Of a stretch of 64,000 nt of DNA, positions 54,080-62,165 are shown piece by piece (position 1 is the stretch's first letter; each line of letters opens with the position of its first letter). Position numbers and translations under genes: made by a program. The stretch lies in NCBI RefSeq assembly GCF_004340465.1, contig NZ_SLVV01000011.1, forward strand, positions 186,001-250,000. The letters run 5' to 3'. Source of the stretch: Mesobacillus foraminis (GTDB taxonomy: Bacteria > Bacillota > Bacilli > Bacillales > Cytobacillaceae). The notes beneath the pieces are model-generated. The model worked only from the letters and a program-made list of their open reading frames with translations. It was not told where the DNA came from and searched no databases.

Positions 54080-54163
54080 AGGAAGTTGTGAAAAGTACCA
54101 AATATTAGATAATCACATTACAGGTATCGCTTCTCTAAAAAGCTAAGAAGCAAGGAGGGAAAA

Positions 54164-54472
54164 ATGACATCTTATAAAGAAAAAAAGGTGATATCCATTG
54201 GAATTGTCAGTGAACTGACCGGTCTTTCGTTAAGAAAGATCCGCTATTATGAGGAACGGGGGTTAATTACACCAGAACGGATCGGGAATGGGGGGAGCCG
54301 GAGATATTCGTTTGCGGATGTGGAAACCTTAATGAAAATCGCCGAAAAAAGGGAAGAAGGAGTTCAAACCTCGGAAATTAAAAAGGAACTAGTAAAGGAA
54401 AGAAATCAAAAACAAGTGCGCAACCAAATGATCCGTGGTCAGATCAATGCCCACTTCAACATAAGGAAATAA
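54164..54472 (+). CDS. TnrA-like nitrogen regulator (paralog 2)
   Basis: 102 residues, closely related to paralog 1 and to B. subtilis Tnr[56 protein letters not shown], and the C-terminal [17 protein letters not shown]. It keeps the DNA-binding wing and the glutamine synthetase-binding tail, so both copies look functional. Recognition-helix residues differ slightly (LRKIRYYEE against ERQIRYYEE). ATG with AAGGAGGGA. Divergent from paralog 1. Confidence 0.85.
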   Translation: MTSYKEKKVISIGIVSELTGLSLRKIRYYEERGLITPERIGNGGSRRYSFADVETLMKIAEKREEGVQTSEIKKELVKERNQKQVRNQMIRGQINAHFNIRK

Positions 54473-54494
54473 AGGATGACGTGAATCGTAAATG

Positions 54495-54527
54495 CAAAAC
54501 CGCCGGGAATGAATCCTGGCGGTTTTG
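54495..54527. terminator. Terminator after tnrA paralog 2
   Basis: CAAAACCGCCGGGA and TCCTGGCGGTTTTG form a strong stem between convergent genes. Confidence 0.85.
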
Positions 54528-54537
54528 TACTGGTAGG

Positions 54538-54699
54538 TTATTTATTGAGTGAAGTTTCTTTCTTGAAGAGCTCCTGAAGTTCAGTCAGGGAAAGGTGGGA
54601 GATATCGTAGGAGGAATTTTGGTACAGTTTCAGCTTGAGAATTTTGTCTATATAATGCTTCCTTGCTTTTTCAATGCCCTCGCGCAAAAGGTTTGACAT
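54538..54699 (-). CDS. FbpA-family small protein
   Basis: 53 residues starting MSNLLREGIEKARKHYIDKI and containing SYDISHLSLTELQELF, the pattern of Fur-regulated basic protein A (LxxLTLxELExxY). FbpA is thought to help the FsrA small RNA in iron sparing. ATG 54699 has AAAGGAGATGA with 5-base spacing; an ATG three codons earlier lies inside it. No Fur box is apparent. Confidence 0.65.
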   Translation of the reverse strand: MSNLLREGIEKARKHYIDKILKLKLYQNSSYDISHLSLTELQELFKKETSLNK

Positions 54700-54822
54700 T
54701 TCCTTCATCTCCTTTCTGCTAGAGTATTAAAACTTCATTCAGTAAATGGGGTGAACTTTTACAGGGCTCCCATCATCATCAGAAAGGAGCCTCCTGAACA
54801 CCTTCACAGGCTGTTTATCTGG

Positions 54823-54999
54823 TCAAGCTTGAGGCTGCGGACTCCTTTCTGTCGGAGATTTTGGCCGATTTTGCACAGCCCTCAGGAATTCATGGGTCCT
54901 GCTGCCAAAGGTTTTCAGCAATTCCTCATATAATTCGTCCCGCAACAAGTCGAGCTGTATAATTCTTTCTGCCAATTGGAGTTCCCTGCCGTTTTTCAT
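54823..54999 (-). CDS. Small helical hypothetical protein (58 aa)
   Basis: Residues MKNGRELQLAERIIQLDLLR then DELYEELLKTFGSRTHEFLR form an amphipathic helical core, followed by a basic, Pro-rich tail (RPKSPTERSPQPQA). The frame is open further upstream, to 55236, but that part has low-complexity Ser/Thr sequence and overlaps hlyIII. I set the start at ATG 54999, which has AGGGTGG upstream. Function unknown. Confidence 0.55.
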   Translation of the reverse strand: MKNGRELQLAERIIQLDLLRDELYEELLKTFGSRTHEFLRAVQNRPKSPTERSPQPQA

Positions 55000-55211
55000 T
55001 TCTGCTTGCCACCCTTTTCCATCATATTTTTTTGCTGGGAAGAAGTGCTGGGTCAAGTAATGGTTTTTGTTATTTTTTATAAGAGTACTGGAAGTGCTGC
55101 TGGAAGTCAGCATTGTTGGAATGATATCTGACGATGTTTTTGCGAGGATTGGAAAAGGGATGAAAAACGCTTTAGCCCCTACTTCAAAAATAGAGGCCAT
55201 AATAAAAAGAA

Positions 55212-55859
55212 TCAGATGACAAACAGGTAAACACACAGGAAATGGGCGAGGCTTCCGAGCATGATAAAAATATGAAAAATTTCATGGAAGCCCATATATT
55301 TGGTTTTCAGGAATTTTGGTTTACATCCATAGATCAAGCCTCCAACCGTGTAAAAAATCCCCCCGGCCACCAAAAGCCAGAAACCCGGGGCGGGCACACT
55401 GCTAGCAAGGGGGCCGGCAGCAAAGATAATCAGCCACCCCATAGCAATATAAAGAGCAGTTGAAATCCATCGGGGGCATTCAAACCAGACCATCTTAAAT
55501 ACGACACCCGATATAGCGGCAGCCATGACAATGGAGAATAATATCCAGCCCGTAAGCCCTTTAAGGCTGATTAAGCAGAAAGGGGCGTACGTACCAGCGA
55601 TTAAGACATAGATCATCGAGTGGTCAAGGCGCCGTAAAAATGCAATGACCGCATCCCTTGCGATCACCATATGATAAGTCGCCGAGGCACTGTATAAAAG
55701 GATCATGCTGATTCCGAAAATGGCGACTGCCCCTGTCGCAAGAGGAGATGCGGATTCAACCGCAGATTTTAAAATCATCAGGATCAATCCGATAAGGGCC
55801 AAAATAGCACCTGATAAATGGGTCAGTCCATTAATGGGCTCACGAATACGCTGGATCAT
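55212..55859 (-). CDS. Hemolysin III family (YqfA/PAQR-like) membrane protein
   Basis: 215 residues with seven membrane helices: REPINGLTHLSGAILALIGL, LLYSASATYHM, RRLDHSMIYVLIAGTYAPFC, and the C-terminal GFHEIFHIFIMLGSLAHFLC, with the conserved His and Asp residues of the PAQR superfamily. Despite the name, the physiological role is probably membrane lipid-related. ATG 55859 with AAAGGAGT; the longer frame to 56051 overlaps the divergent DUF1836 gene. Confidence 0.88.
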   Translation of the reverse strand: MIQRIREPINGLTHLSGAILALIGLILMILKSAVESASPLATGAVAIFGISMILLYSASATYHMVIARDAVIAFLRRLDHSMIYVLIAGTYAPFCLISLKGLTGWILFSIVMAAAISGVVFKMVWFECPRWISTALYIAMGWLIIFAAGPLASSVPAPGFWLLVAGGIFYTVGGLIYGCKPKFLKTKYMGFHEIFHIFIMLGSLAHFLCVYLFVI

Positions 55860-56001
55860 GTAAAACGACTCCTTTAACTCTTTAATGTAGTTTTTTATAC
55901 TACGTGTTATTATATACGCGTAATGACACATAGTCAAATGTTTACCTTTGGTGTGAATGAAGATATAATGGACTAAAATAAGGACAAAAGCGAGGCAGGA
56001 C

Positions 56002-56610
56002 ATGAACGAATTAGATGAGCTTTTAGCAAAACTGGAATTGGACCAGAACATTCAGCTGGAGGATATTCCGGGTATCGATTTATATATGGATCAAGTGATT
56101 CAGCTGTTTGAAAATAAGTTCAAGGGTACGAAACGATCGGAAGGCGACAAAATCCTTACGAAGACAATGATCAATAATTATGCAAAAGGCAAGCTGTTCT
56201 TTCCTGTGAAAAATAAAAAATACTCTAAGGAGCACATCATTCTGATTTCATTAATCTACCATCTAAAAGGGGCGCTCTCGATCGGTGACATCAAATCGAT
56301 ACTGGGAGGGATCAATGAAAAAACAGACGAGGAAAACTTTGATCTTGAGCAGTTTTATAAGAGTTATCTTCATCTTTATGAAAAGGGGGCTGAAGATTTT
56401 AAAAGAAACGTTGAGGAAATGGAAAGAGCTGTTCATGCTGAGCTTTCCGACGCAGAAGGTTATTCCGCAGACCTAAAAAAAGTCATGCTGATTCTGTCCC
56501 TTGCCAATATCTCCAATTTATACCGAAGGGCGGCTGAACAGCTGACAGACAGCCTTCCCGGATTGTCCGGTCAAGAAGACGGGAACACAAAAAAAACCGG
56601 CCAGAAATGA
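56002..56610 (+). CDS. DUF1836 protein (MerR-like HTH)
   Basis: 202 residues. The DUF1836 domain spans about 20-130: LTKTMINNYAKGKLFFPVKN, then YSKEHIILISLIYHLKGALS and IGDIKSILGGIN, resembling a MerR-type winged helix. The C-terminal half is helical. It probably binds DNA; targets unknown. ATG with GAGGCAGG. Confidence 0.78.
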   Translation: MNELDELLAKLELDQNIQLEDIPGIDLYMDQVIQLFENKFKGTKRSEGDKILTKTMINNYAKGKLFFPVKNKKYSKEHIILISLIYHLKGALSIGDIKSILGGINEKTDEENFDLEQFYKSYLHLYEKGAEDFKRNVEEMERAVHAELSDAEGYSADLKKVMLILSLANISNLYRRAAEQLTDSLPGLSGQEDGNTKKTGQK

Positions 56611-56625
56611 GCCGGTTTTCGTTTT
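56590..56625. terminator. Bidirectional terminator, DUF1836 gene and nagP
   Basis: AAAACCGGC and GCCGGTTTT with A and T runs, overlapping the end of the DUF1836 gene. Confidence 0.85.
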
Positions 56626-56627
56626 AA

Positions 56628-57995
56628 TTATAATTTTTTCATTTCGTCTGCGACAAATTCTACCTCTGTGCCAACAATGACCTGGAGATTCGTTTTGCTC
56701 ATTTTCATGATGCCCTTTGCACCGTGTGTTTTAAGGGCTCCTTCGTCGACTTTATCCATATCTTTGATTTGCAGACGGAGTCGGGTCGCGCAGTTGTCGA
56801 TGGTTGTAATATTTTCCTTTCCGCCAAGGTCATTCATAAATTGTGCAGCCATGCTGGAATATTTATTTTCTCCTTTTACCGCTGTTTCATCTTGTGCTGC
56901 CTCAGGGTCATCATCTTCACGGCCGGGTGTCTTCATATTAAAAGCCCGGATCATTGTATAAAAGATGAAAAAGTAAACAGCACCAAAGATCAGTCCTATG
57001 AGCAAAAGAAGCAGAGGTTTTTCAGCAATCCCAAAGTTCAGCAGGTAATCCATGGCACCTGCAGAAAAAGTGAACCCGTCCCTGATTCCAAGGGCAGTTG
57101 TAATCCACATTGACACGCCTGTCAATAATGCATGGACTCCATACAAGAGCGGCGCGATGAACATAAATGAAAATTCAATTGGTTCCGTGATCCCGGTAAG
57201 GAAAGAGGTAAGGGCAAGGCTGGAAAACATGCCGGCCACTGCTTTTCGTCTGCCAGGTTTAGCGGCAGCAATCATGGCAAGTGTAGCTGCAGGCAAGCCG
57301 AACATCATAATTGGGAAGAAACCAGTCATATAAGCGCCGGCTGTCGGGTCGCCTGCAAAGAAACGGGCGATATCCCCGGCCTTTCCAGCATACTCTCCAA
57401 ATTGAAACCAGAATAGGCTGTTTAGCACATGATGCAAACCTAAAGGAATCAGGAGCCGGTTAAATAAGCCAAATAAACCAGCGCCAACCGCCCCGAGGTC
57501 GATAAGCCAGTTTCCTAAACTGTCAATTGCCTCCTGGATTGGCGGCCAGGCAAAGCCTGCAATAAACGCGATGATGACCATCGCCAAAGAAGTTACAATT
57601 GGGACAAAACGCCGGCCGCTGAAAAATCCCAGCCATTCCGGAAGCTTGATATTGTGGAAACGGTTATATAATAAACCTGCAACAATTCCGGCGATAATCC
57701 CGCCGAGAACCCCCATGTTAATGTCTTCATTTAAAGCCTTTGCCCCTTCTGTCAACACCAGGTACCCAATGGCCCCGGATAAGGCAGCTGCACCATTGCT
57801 GTCCTTTGAAAAACCAATGGCGACTCCGATGGCAAAGATTAAGGCCAGGTTGGCAAAAACAGCATTACCTGCACTTGCAATAAAGGGGATATCCAATAAA
57901 TCCGGCTGGCCAAAACGCAGCAATAAGCCTGCTGCAGGCAGTACGGCTATGGGAAGCATTAACGCTTTGCCAATTCGCTGCAGAAATCCAAGCAT
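56628..57995 (-). CDS. nagP: PTS N-acetylglucosamine transporter, EIICB
   Basis: 455 residues importing and phosphorylating N-acetylglucosamine. EIIC (about 1-360; LPIAVLPAAGLLLRFG, LPLGLHHVLNSLFWFQFGEY in part, GITEPIEFSFMFIAPLLYGVH with the substrate Glu) is joined to EIIB (about 380-455; phospho-Cys in TTIDNCATRLRL). There is no EIIA, as in B. subtilis NagP. ATG 57995 with TAGGAGTGA. Divergent from nagA, with dre operators between. Confidence 0.9.
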   Translation of the reverse strand: MLGFLQRIGKALMLPIAVLPAAGLLLRFGQPDLLDIPFIASAGNAVFANLALIFAIGVAIGFSKDSNGAAALSGAIGYLVLTEGAKALNEDINMGVLGGIIAGIVAGLLYNRFHNIKLPEWLGFFSGRRFVPIVTSLAMVIIAFIAGFAWPPIQEAIDSLGNWLIDLGAVGAGLFGLFNRLLIPLGLHHVLNSLFWFQFGEYAGKAGDIARFFAGDPTAGAYMTGFFPIMMFGLPAATLAMIAAAKPGRRKAVAGMFSSLALTSFLTGITEPIEFSFMFIAPLLYGVHALLTGVSMWITTALGIRDGFTFSAGAMDYLLNFGIAEKPLLLLLIGLIFGAVYFFIFYTMIRAFNMKTPGREDDDPEAAQDETAVKGENKYSSMAAQFMNDLGGKENITTIDNCATRLRLQIKDMDKVDEGALKTHGAKGIMKMSKTNLQVIVGTEVEFVADEMKKL

Positions 57996-58022
57996 AATAA
58001 TCACTCCTAATTTTATAAAAGA

Positions 58023-58036
58023 TGAAAGCGTATACC
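58023..58036 (-). promoter_or_regulatory. cre-like site upstream of nagP
   Basis: TGAAAGCGTATACC on the plus strand has one mismatch to TGNAANCGNWNNCA. CcpA repression of nagP is known in B. subtilis. Confidence 0.5.
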
Positions 58037-58067
58037 TACAGTTTCAAATCTTATCAGCTATATGTTT

Positions 58068-58083
58068 AGTTGTCTATACCATT
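58068..58083 (-). promoter_or_regulatory. NagR dre operator for nagP
   Basis: AATGGTATAGACAACT on the minus strand matches the DasR/NagR dre pattern (A-TGGT-TAGACNACT). Confidence 0.8.
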
Positions 58084-58168
58084 TTCAAAACTTATTTAGT
58101 AATTTTTTTAAAAAACGAGCATGTTATAATTATAATCGTTACTGAAGGGAATGCATTTGTGTTAATCT

Positions 58169-58184
58169 ACTGGTATAGACAACT
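58169..58184 (+). promoter_or_regulatory. NagR dre operator for the nagA operon
   Basis: ACTGGTATAGACAACT on the plus strand, 15 of 16 bases identical to the nagP site, 51 bp before the nagA start. GlcN6P or GlcNAc6P would release NagR. Confidence 0.85.
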
Positions 58185-58234
58185 GTACTTCGTAGGTGAT
58201 ATTATGTAATCGACTGAAAAGGGAGGAAAGACGG

Positions 58235-59440
58235 ATGAATAACCAAAACCCTACTAGAATGTTGCTCAAAAACATCCAAATATATGCTGAGAATATGATT
58301 ATTGAAAATGGGTTTATTAAAATAGAAGGCGAAAAAATAGTGGAACTTGGGGAGATGGCTCAACTTCGAAATGGCGAAACCTATCTGGAAGTTGACATCC
58401 CACCCGCTCATAAAGCGATACCAGGCTTGATTGATGTCCATATACATGGAGTTGCCGGTGCCGACACGATGGATGCCACTCCGGAAGCTCTTGAAACAAT
58501 GGCGAAAGCGCTCCCTTGCGAAGGAACAACCAGCTTCCTGGCAACGACGATCACACAAGGGAAAACGGAAATCGAAAAGGCTCTGGAGAATGCGGCCGAA
58601 TATATCAATCATTCGCAGGCCTCCGGAAAAGCGGAGATACTTGGAGTCCATCTGGAGGGCCCATTTGTCAATGAAAAAAGGGCCGGGGCGCAGCCTGTTG
58701 AGCATATGGTGAAGCCAGACACGGACTTATTTAATAAGTGGCAGGAGCTCTCGCAAAAAAATATCAAGCTAGTGACCCTGGCGCCTGAAATCCCGGGGGG
58801 ACTGGAATTAGTGAAGCATCTTCGCGACAGTGGAGTTGTTGCTTCGATCGGACATTCCGATGCCTCTTTTGAGGAAGTAAAGGAGGCAGCCGAAGCAGGT
58901 GCAACTCAGGTAACCCATCTTTATAACCAGATGAGAGGGTTCCATCACCGTGAGCCAGGAGTAGTCGGGGCAGCCTTCCTGCTGGATGAATTAATGGCGG
59001 AAATCATTGTAGACGGTATCCATACAAGGCCGGAAGCGGTGAAGGTAGCCTTCAAACAGAAGGGGTCTGAAGGGTTAATCCTCATTACAGATTCTATGCG
59101 GGCAAAATGCCTCAAGAATGGGGTATATGATCTGGGCGGCCAGGATGTAACGGTTGAGGATGGAAAAGCCGTTCTTAGAGATGGGACCCTGGCAGGGAGT
59201 ATTTTAAAGCTGGGCGATGGGGTAAAGAACATCATGGCGTATACAGGCTGCGGGCTGGAAGAAGCAATTGAAATGACTTCGGGGAATCCGGCGAAGCAGC
59301 TGAATGTGTATGACCGAAAAGGGAGCATTGCACCCGGGAAAGATGGAGATCTCGTCATCCTTGATGAAGAGCACAATATTTACCTTACGCTTTGTAAAGG
59401 GAAAATCGCTTATAGAAAGGCAGGAGAGAACGCCAGATGA
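58235..59440 (+). CDS. nagA: N-acetylglucosamine-6-phosphate deacetylase
   Basis: 401-residue amidohydrolase giving glucosamine 6-phosphate. Metal and catalytic motifs: IPGLIDVHIHGVAG (HxH), HLEGPFVNEKRAGAQP (Glu), SIGHSDASFEE (His), THLYNQMRGFHHREPG (His), ILITDSMRAK (catalytic Asp). The ATG follows GGGAGGA at 8 bases; the frame from 58196 lacks a ribosome binding site. Overlaps nagB by 4 bp. Confidence 0.95.
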   Translation: MNNQNPTRMLLKNIQIYAENMIIENGFIKIEGEKIVELGEMAQLRNGETYLEVDIPPAHKAIPGLIDVHIHGVAGADTMDATPEALETMAKALPCEGTTSFLATTITQGKTEIEKALENAAEYINHSQASGKAEILGVHLEGPFVNEKRAGAQPVEHMVKPDTDLFNKWQELSQKNIKLVTLAPEIPGGLELVKHLRDSGVVASIGHSDASFEEVKEAAEAGATQVTHLYNQMRGFHHREPGVVGAAFLLDELMAEIIVDGIHTRPEAVKVAFKQKGSEGLILITDSMRAKCLKNGVYDLGGQDVTVEDGKAVLRDGTLAGSILKLGDGVKNIMAYTGCGLEEAIEMTSGNPAKQLNVYDRKGSIAPGKDGDLVILDEEHNIYLTLCKGKIAYRKAGENAR

Positions 59441-60165
59441 ATATAAAGATTGTAAAAGATTATCAGGAAATGAGCAGGAAAGCAGCAGAGTATATTGCTG
59501 AAAAAGTTCAGAGGTTTCCCTTCATTAAATTGGGTCTTGCCACCGGCGGCACCCCTGAGGGAACTTACAAAAAGTTGATTGAGAACCATCGGAACTCCAG
59601 GACATCTTATCGCGATGTGACCACTTTCAATCTGGATGAATATATTGGACTTTCGGGAAATCATCCAAACAGTTACCGTTTTTATATGAAGGATCACCTT
59701 TTCGATCACATTAATATTGTACCCGCCAACACCCACATTCCAAAAGGCGATGCAGGCGACAGCGAGGAAGAATGCGAAAGGTATGAAAAGCTTCTTGCCG
59801 AAAATGGAGGAATCGATCTGCAAATTCTGGGAATCGGAAAAAATGGGCATATAGGCTTTAATGAGCCTGGCACTTCTTTTCAGTCAAAAACTCATGTCGT
59901 CCCCCTGACTTCATCGACAAGGGAAGCAAATGCTCGTTATTTCAACAGTATGGAAGAGGTTCCGTCTCATGCAATTACAATGGGCATCGGAACGATTATG
60001 AAAAGCAGGGAAATTCTTTTGCTTGTCTCAGGAGAGGCTAAAAAAGATGCTTTTACAAAACTGATGAATAGCGAGCCGGATGAAAGCTTTCCGGCATCGG
60101 TTTTATTGCGGCATCCCAATGTAACGATCATTGCAGATGAAGCAGCGGCCTCAGGGTTAAAATAA
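59437..60165 (+). CDS. nagB: Glucosamine-6-phosphate deaminase
   Basis: 242 residues converting glucosamine 6-phosphate to fructose 6-phosphate and ammonium. LGLATGGTPEGTYKKL, NLDEYIGLSGNHPNSY (catalytic Asp), LGIGKNGHIGFNEPG (catalytic His-Glu). The length is the short Gram-positive type. ATG overlaps the nagA stop (ATGA). Confidence 0.95.
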   Translation: MNIKIVKDYQEMSRKAAEYIAEKVQRFPFIKLGLATGGTPEGTYKKLIENHRNSRTSYRDVTTFNLDEYIGLSGNHPNSYRFYMKDHLFDHINIVPANTHIPKGDAGDSEEECERYEKLLAENGGIDLQILGIGKNGHIGFNEPGTSFQSKTHVVPLTSSTREANARYFNSMEEVPSHAITMGIGTIMKSREILLLVSGEAKKDAFTKLMNSEPDESFPASVLLRHPNVTIIADEAAASGLK

Positions 60166-60255
60166 TGATTTTACTCATAGGACTTCCGGGATGTTTGCTA
60201 TAATAAGTGTAGTTTATTTCCTAAAGAGACCCCTTAAAAGAGGAGCCGTTTTATC

Positions 60256-60978
60256 ATGATCAATAAGAACTCCCCGATTCCAATCTATTATCAACTGGAA
60301 GAAGCAATAAAAGACAGGATTGAAAAGGGAGAGCTTAAACCAGGTGAAGCTCTCCCTTCTGAAAGAGAGTATGCGGAAATGTATAACATCAGCAGGATGA
60401 CGGTCAGGCAAGCCATTACACAGCTGGTAAACAGCGGTTATATTTACAGGCTTCAGGGGAAAGGAACTTTTGTTGCGGAAAGGAAAATTGAGCAGCCTCT
60501 CACCGGCTTGACCAGTTTTACCGAAGATATGGAAGCAAGAGGATTAACCCCCGCCAGCCAGTTTATCAGCTTCAGCATTATCCCCGCCAGTCAGGCGATT
60601 GCTTCGCAGCTTTCCATCCAGGAATACGGGCCTGTCTACGAAATGAAGAGAGTGCGTCTGGCTGACGATGTCCCCATGGCTTTAGAAACAACCTATATAT
60701 CTGCCAATCTTGTTAAAGGTTTGACGGAAGAAATCGCCAGCCGTTCTTTCTATGCCTATATCGAAGAACATCTAAAGCTGAAGATCGGCCATGCATCCCA
60801 GCAAATCGAGGCAGCTTCCGCAGACTCTGCCGAAGCACTGCATTTAAAGATAAAAAAAGGCTCGCCTATCTTATTGATTCAAAGGAACACTTTCTTAGAA
60901 GGGGATGTGCCGCTCGAAGTCGTTAAATCTGTCTATCGGGCCGACCGCTATAAATTTATGATTAATATGAAACGCTAG
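60256..60978 (+). CDS. nagR: NagR (YvoA), GntR/HutC-family repressor of the nag regulon
   Basis: 240 residues: GntR winged helix (about 1-75; PIYYQLEEAIKDRIEKGELK, LPSEREYAEMYNISRMTVRQ) and a UTRA effector domain (EQPLTGLTSFTEDMEARGLT, YEMKRVRLADDVPMALETTY). Binds the dre sites at 58068 and 58169. ATG with AAGAGGAG; TATAAT at 60199-60204 may be a separate promoter. Confidence 0.92.
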   Translation: MINKNSPIPIYYQLEEAIKDRIEKGELKPGEALPSEREYAEMYNISRMTVRQAITQLVNSGYIYRLQGKGTFVAERKIEQPLTGLTSFTEDMEARGLTPASQFISFSIIPASQAIASQLSIQEYGPVYEMKRVRLADDVPMALETTYISANLVKGLTEEIASRSFYAYIEEHLKLKIGHASQQIEAASADSAEALHLKIKKGSPILLIQRNTFLEGDVPLEVVKSVYRADRYKFMINMKR

Positions 60979-61017
60979 GCCACTGCGTTCTTCCCACAAT
61001 AAGTAAAGGGGCTTGCC

Positions 61018-61764
61018 ATGATCCATTCATACTTTCATCAATTAAAAGAACTGCTGGATATTGTAGAAGAAAAAGAAAAAACTGCGATTGGAGAAGCTTC
61101 CTTAAAAATCTCTGATTGTATTCAATCGGGCGGAATCATCCATGTATTTGGATGCGGACATTCTCATCTGCTGGGTGAAGAGCTCTTTTACAGGGCCGGG
61201 GGACTGGTACCTGTGAGTCCTTTATTTGTAGAGGATTTGATGCTGCATAAAGGAGCGCTAAGGTCTTCAAGGCTTGAGCAGGAAAATAATTATGCCGACA
61301 GTTTTATGAAGGATGCCGACATTCGCCCGGAGGATGTAGTCATTGTTGCCTCAAACTCCGGCAGGAACCCCGTTCCCATTGATGCAGCTTTACTGTCGAA
61401 GGAAAAGGGTGCCTTTGTCATTGGAGTTACTTCATTGGACTATGTCGGCAAACAATCATCCAGGCACAAGGATGGCCTTTTTTTATACGAAGCCGTTGAT
61501 TTGGCCATTAACAACCATATTCCTGCGGGGGATGCGCTGATGACAGATGAAAGAGTCGATGTCTCATTTGGACCGGGTTCAACCATCATTGGCGTTTCGA
61601 TTGTCAATGCAATCATGGCGGAAACCGTGAAGCTTCTGGCAGACCGCAAGATTGACCCTCCCATTTTCAAAAGCGGGAACATGGATGGGGCAGAAGAACA
61701 CAACCGCAGGCTCATTCAGAAATACCAGAACCGGATTCCACTTCTGGGGTCTGACCCCCTTTAG
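61018..61764 (+). CDS. SIS-domain sugar-phosphate-binding protein (UPF0309 type)
   Basis: 248 residues with one sugar isomerase (SIS) domain: GGIIHVFGCGHSHLLGEELF and VVIVASNSGRNPVPIDAALL are the phosphosugar-binding loops. Placement behind nagR suggests a role in amino-sugar phosphate metabolism, for example isomerisation or N-acetylmuramate-type ether handling. ATG with AAAGGGGC. The last residues GSDPL and the stop are encoded by a fragment of the palindromic repeat family. Confidence 0.82.
   Translation: MIHSYFHQLKELLDIVEEKEKTAIGEASLKISDCIQSGGIIHVFGCGHSHLLGEELFYRAGGLVPVSPLFVEDLMLHKGALRSSRLEQENNYADSFMKDADIRPEDVVIVASNSGRNPVPIDAALLSKEKGAFVIGVTSLDYVGKQSSRHKDGLFLYEAVDLAINNHIPAGDALMTDERVDVSFGPGSTIIGVSIVNAIMAETVKLLADRKIDPPIFKSGNMDGAEEHNRRLIQKYQNRIPLLGSDPL
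61746..61764. repeat. Palindromic repeat fragment, copy 8, inside a gene end
   Basis: GGGGTCTGACCCCCTTTAG keeps the TGACCCCCTTTAG half and the GGGGTC inverted arm. It supplies the last codons and TAG stop of the SIS gene. Confidence 0.7.
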
Positions 61765-61814
61765 CGGTTTAATGTAATGGGGTATGCTGGAGGTCCTGCA
61801 AAAGGATGGAGTTT

Positions 61815-62045
61815 ATGTATTTAACAGTAAAGGAAACAGCACAGTATTTGTCACTGCCGGAACAGCAGGTTGTCAGCCTGGTCAGGCAGAACCGAATCCG
61901 GGCAATCCATGATGGTGAACAATACCTTATCTATAAGGAACAATTTAATGCCCACCTCAAACAAGTGGAAAAGTATAAGAAGCTGATTGAAGAAGTGCTG
62001 AGTGAACCAATCCCCGAAGATATAGACGTGAAGGATGAGGACTAG
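61815..62045 (+). CDS. Small HTH_17 (excisionase-like) DNA-binding protein
   Basis: 76 residues with an N-terminal HTH (YLTVKETAQYLSLPEQQVVS, LVRQNRIRAIHDGEQYLIYK) and an acidic C-terminal tail (EPIPEDIDVKDED). Such chromosomal excisionase-like proteins are common in Bacillus and no phage genes are near. ATG 61815 uses AAAGGATGGAG; ATG 61806 lies within it. Confidence 0.7.
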   Translation: MYLTVKETAQYLSLPEQQVVSLVRQNRIRAIHDGEQYLIYKEQFNAHLKQVEKYKKLIEEVLSEPIPEDIDVKDED

Positions 62046-62062
62046 CTCATAAGGTGTAAAAC

Positions 62063-62093
62063 AAAAACCCATTCCGGCACGGAATGGGTTTTT
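62063..62093. terminator. Terminator after the HTH gene
   Basis: AAAAACCCATTCCG pairs with CGGAATGGGTTTTT, a long perfect stem. Confidence 0.9.
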
Positions 62094-62165
62094 CATTTCG
62101 TTCAGTCTCTTCACTGACGCTAAAAATGGTGGAAAGTTCGAAACATATAGAGCAGGAACTAGATC

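Noticed and set aside
61815-62045. Phage or integrative element excisionase
   Set aside because: No integrase, attachment site or phage genes nearby. The HTH_17 fold is widespread in chromosomal small regulators.
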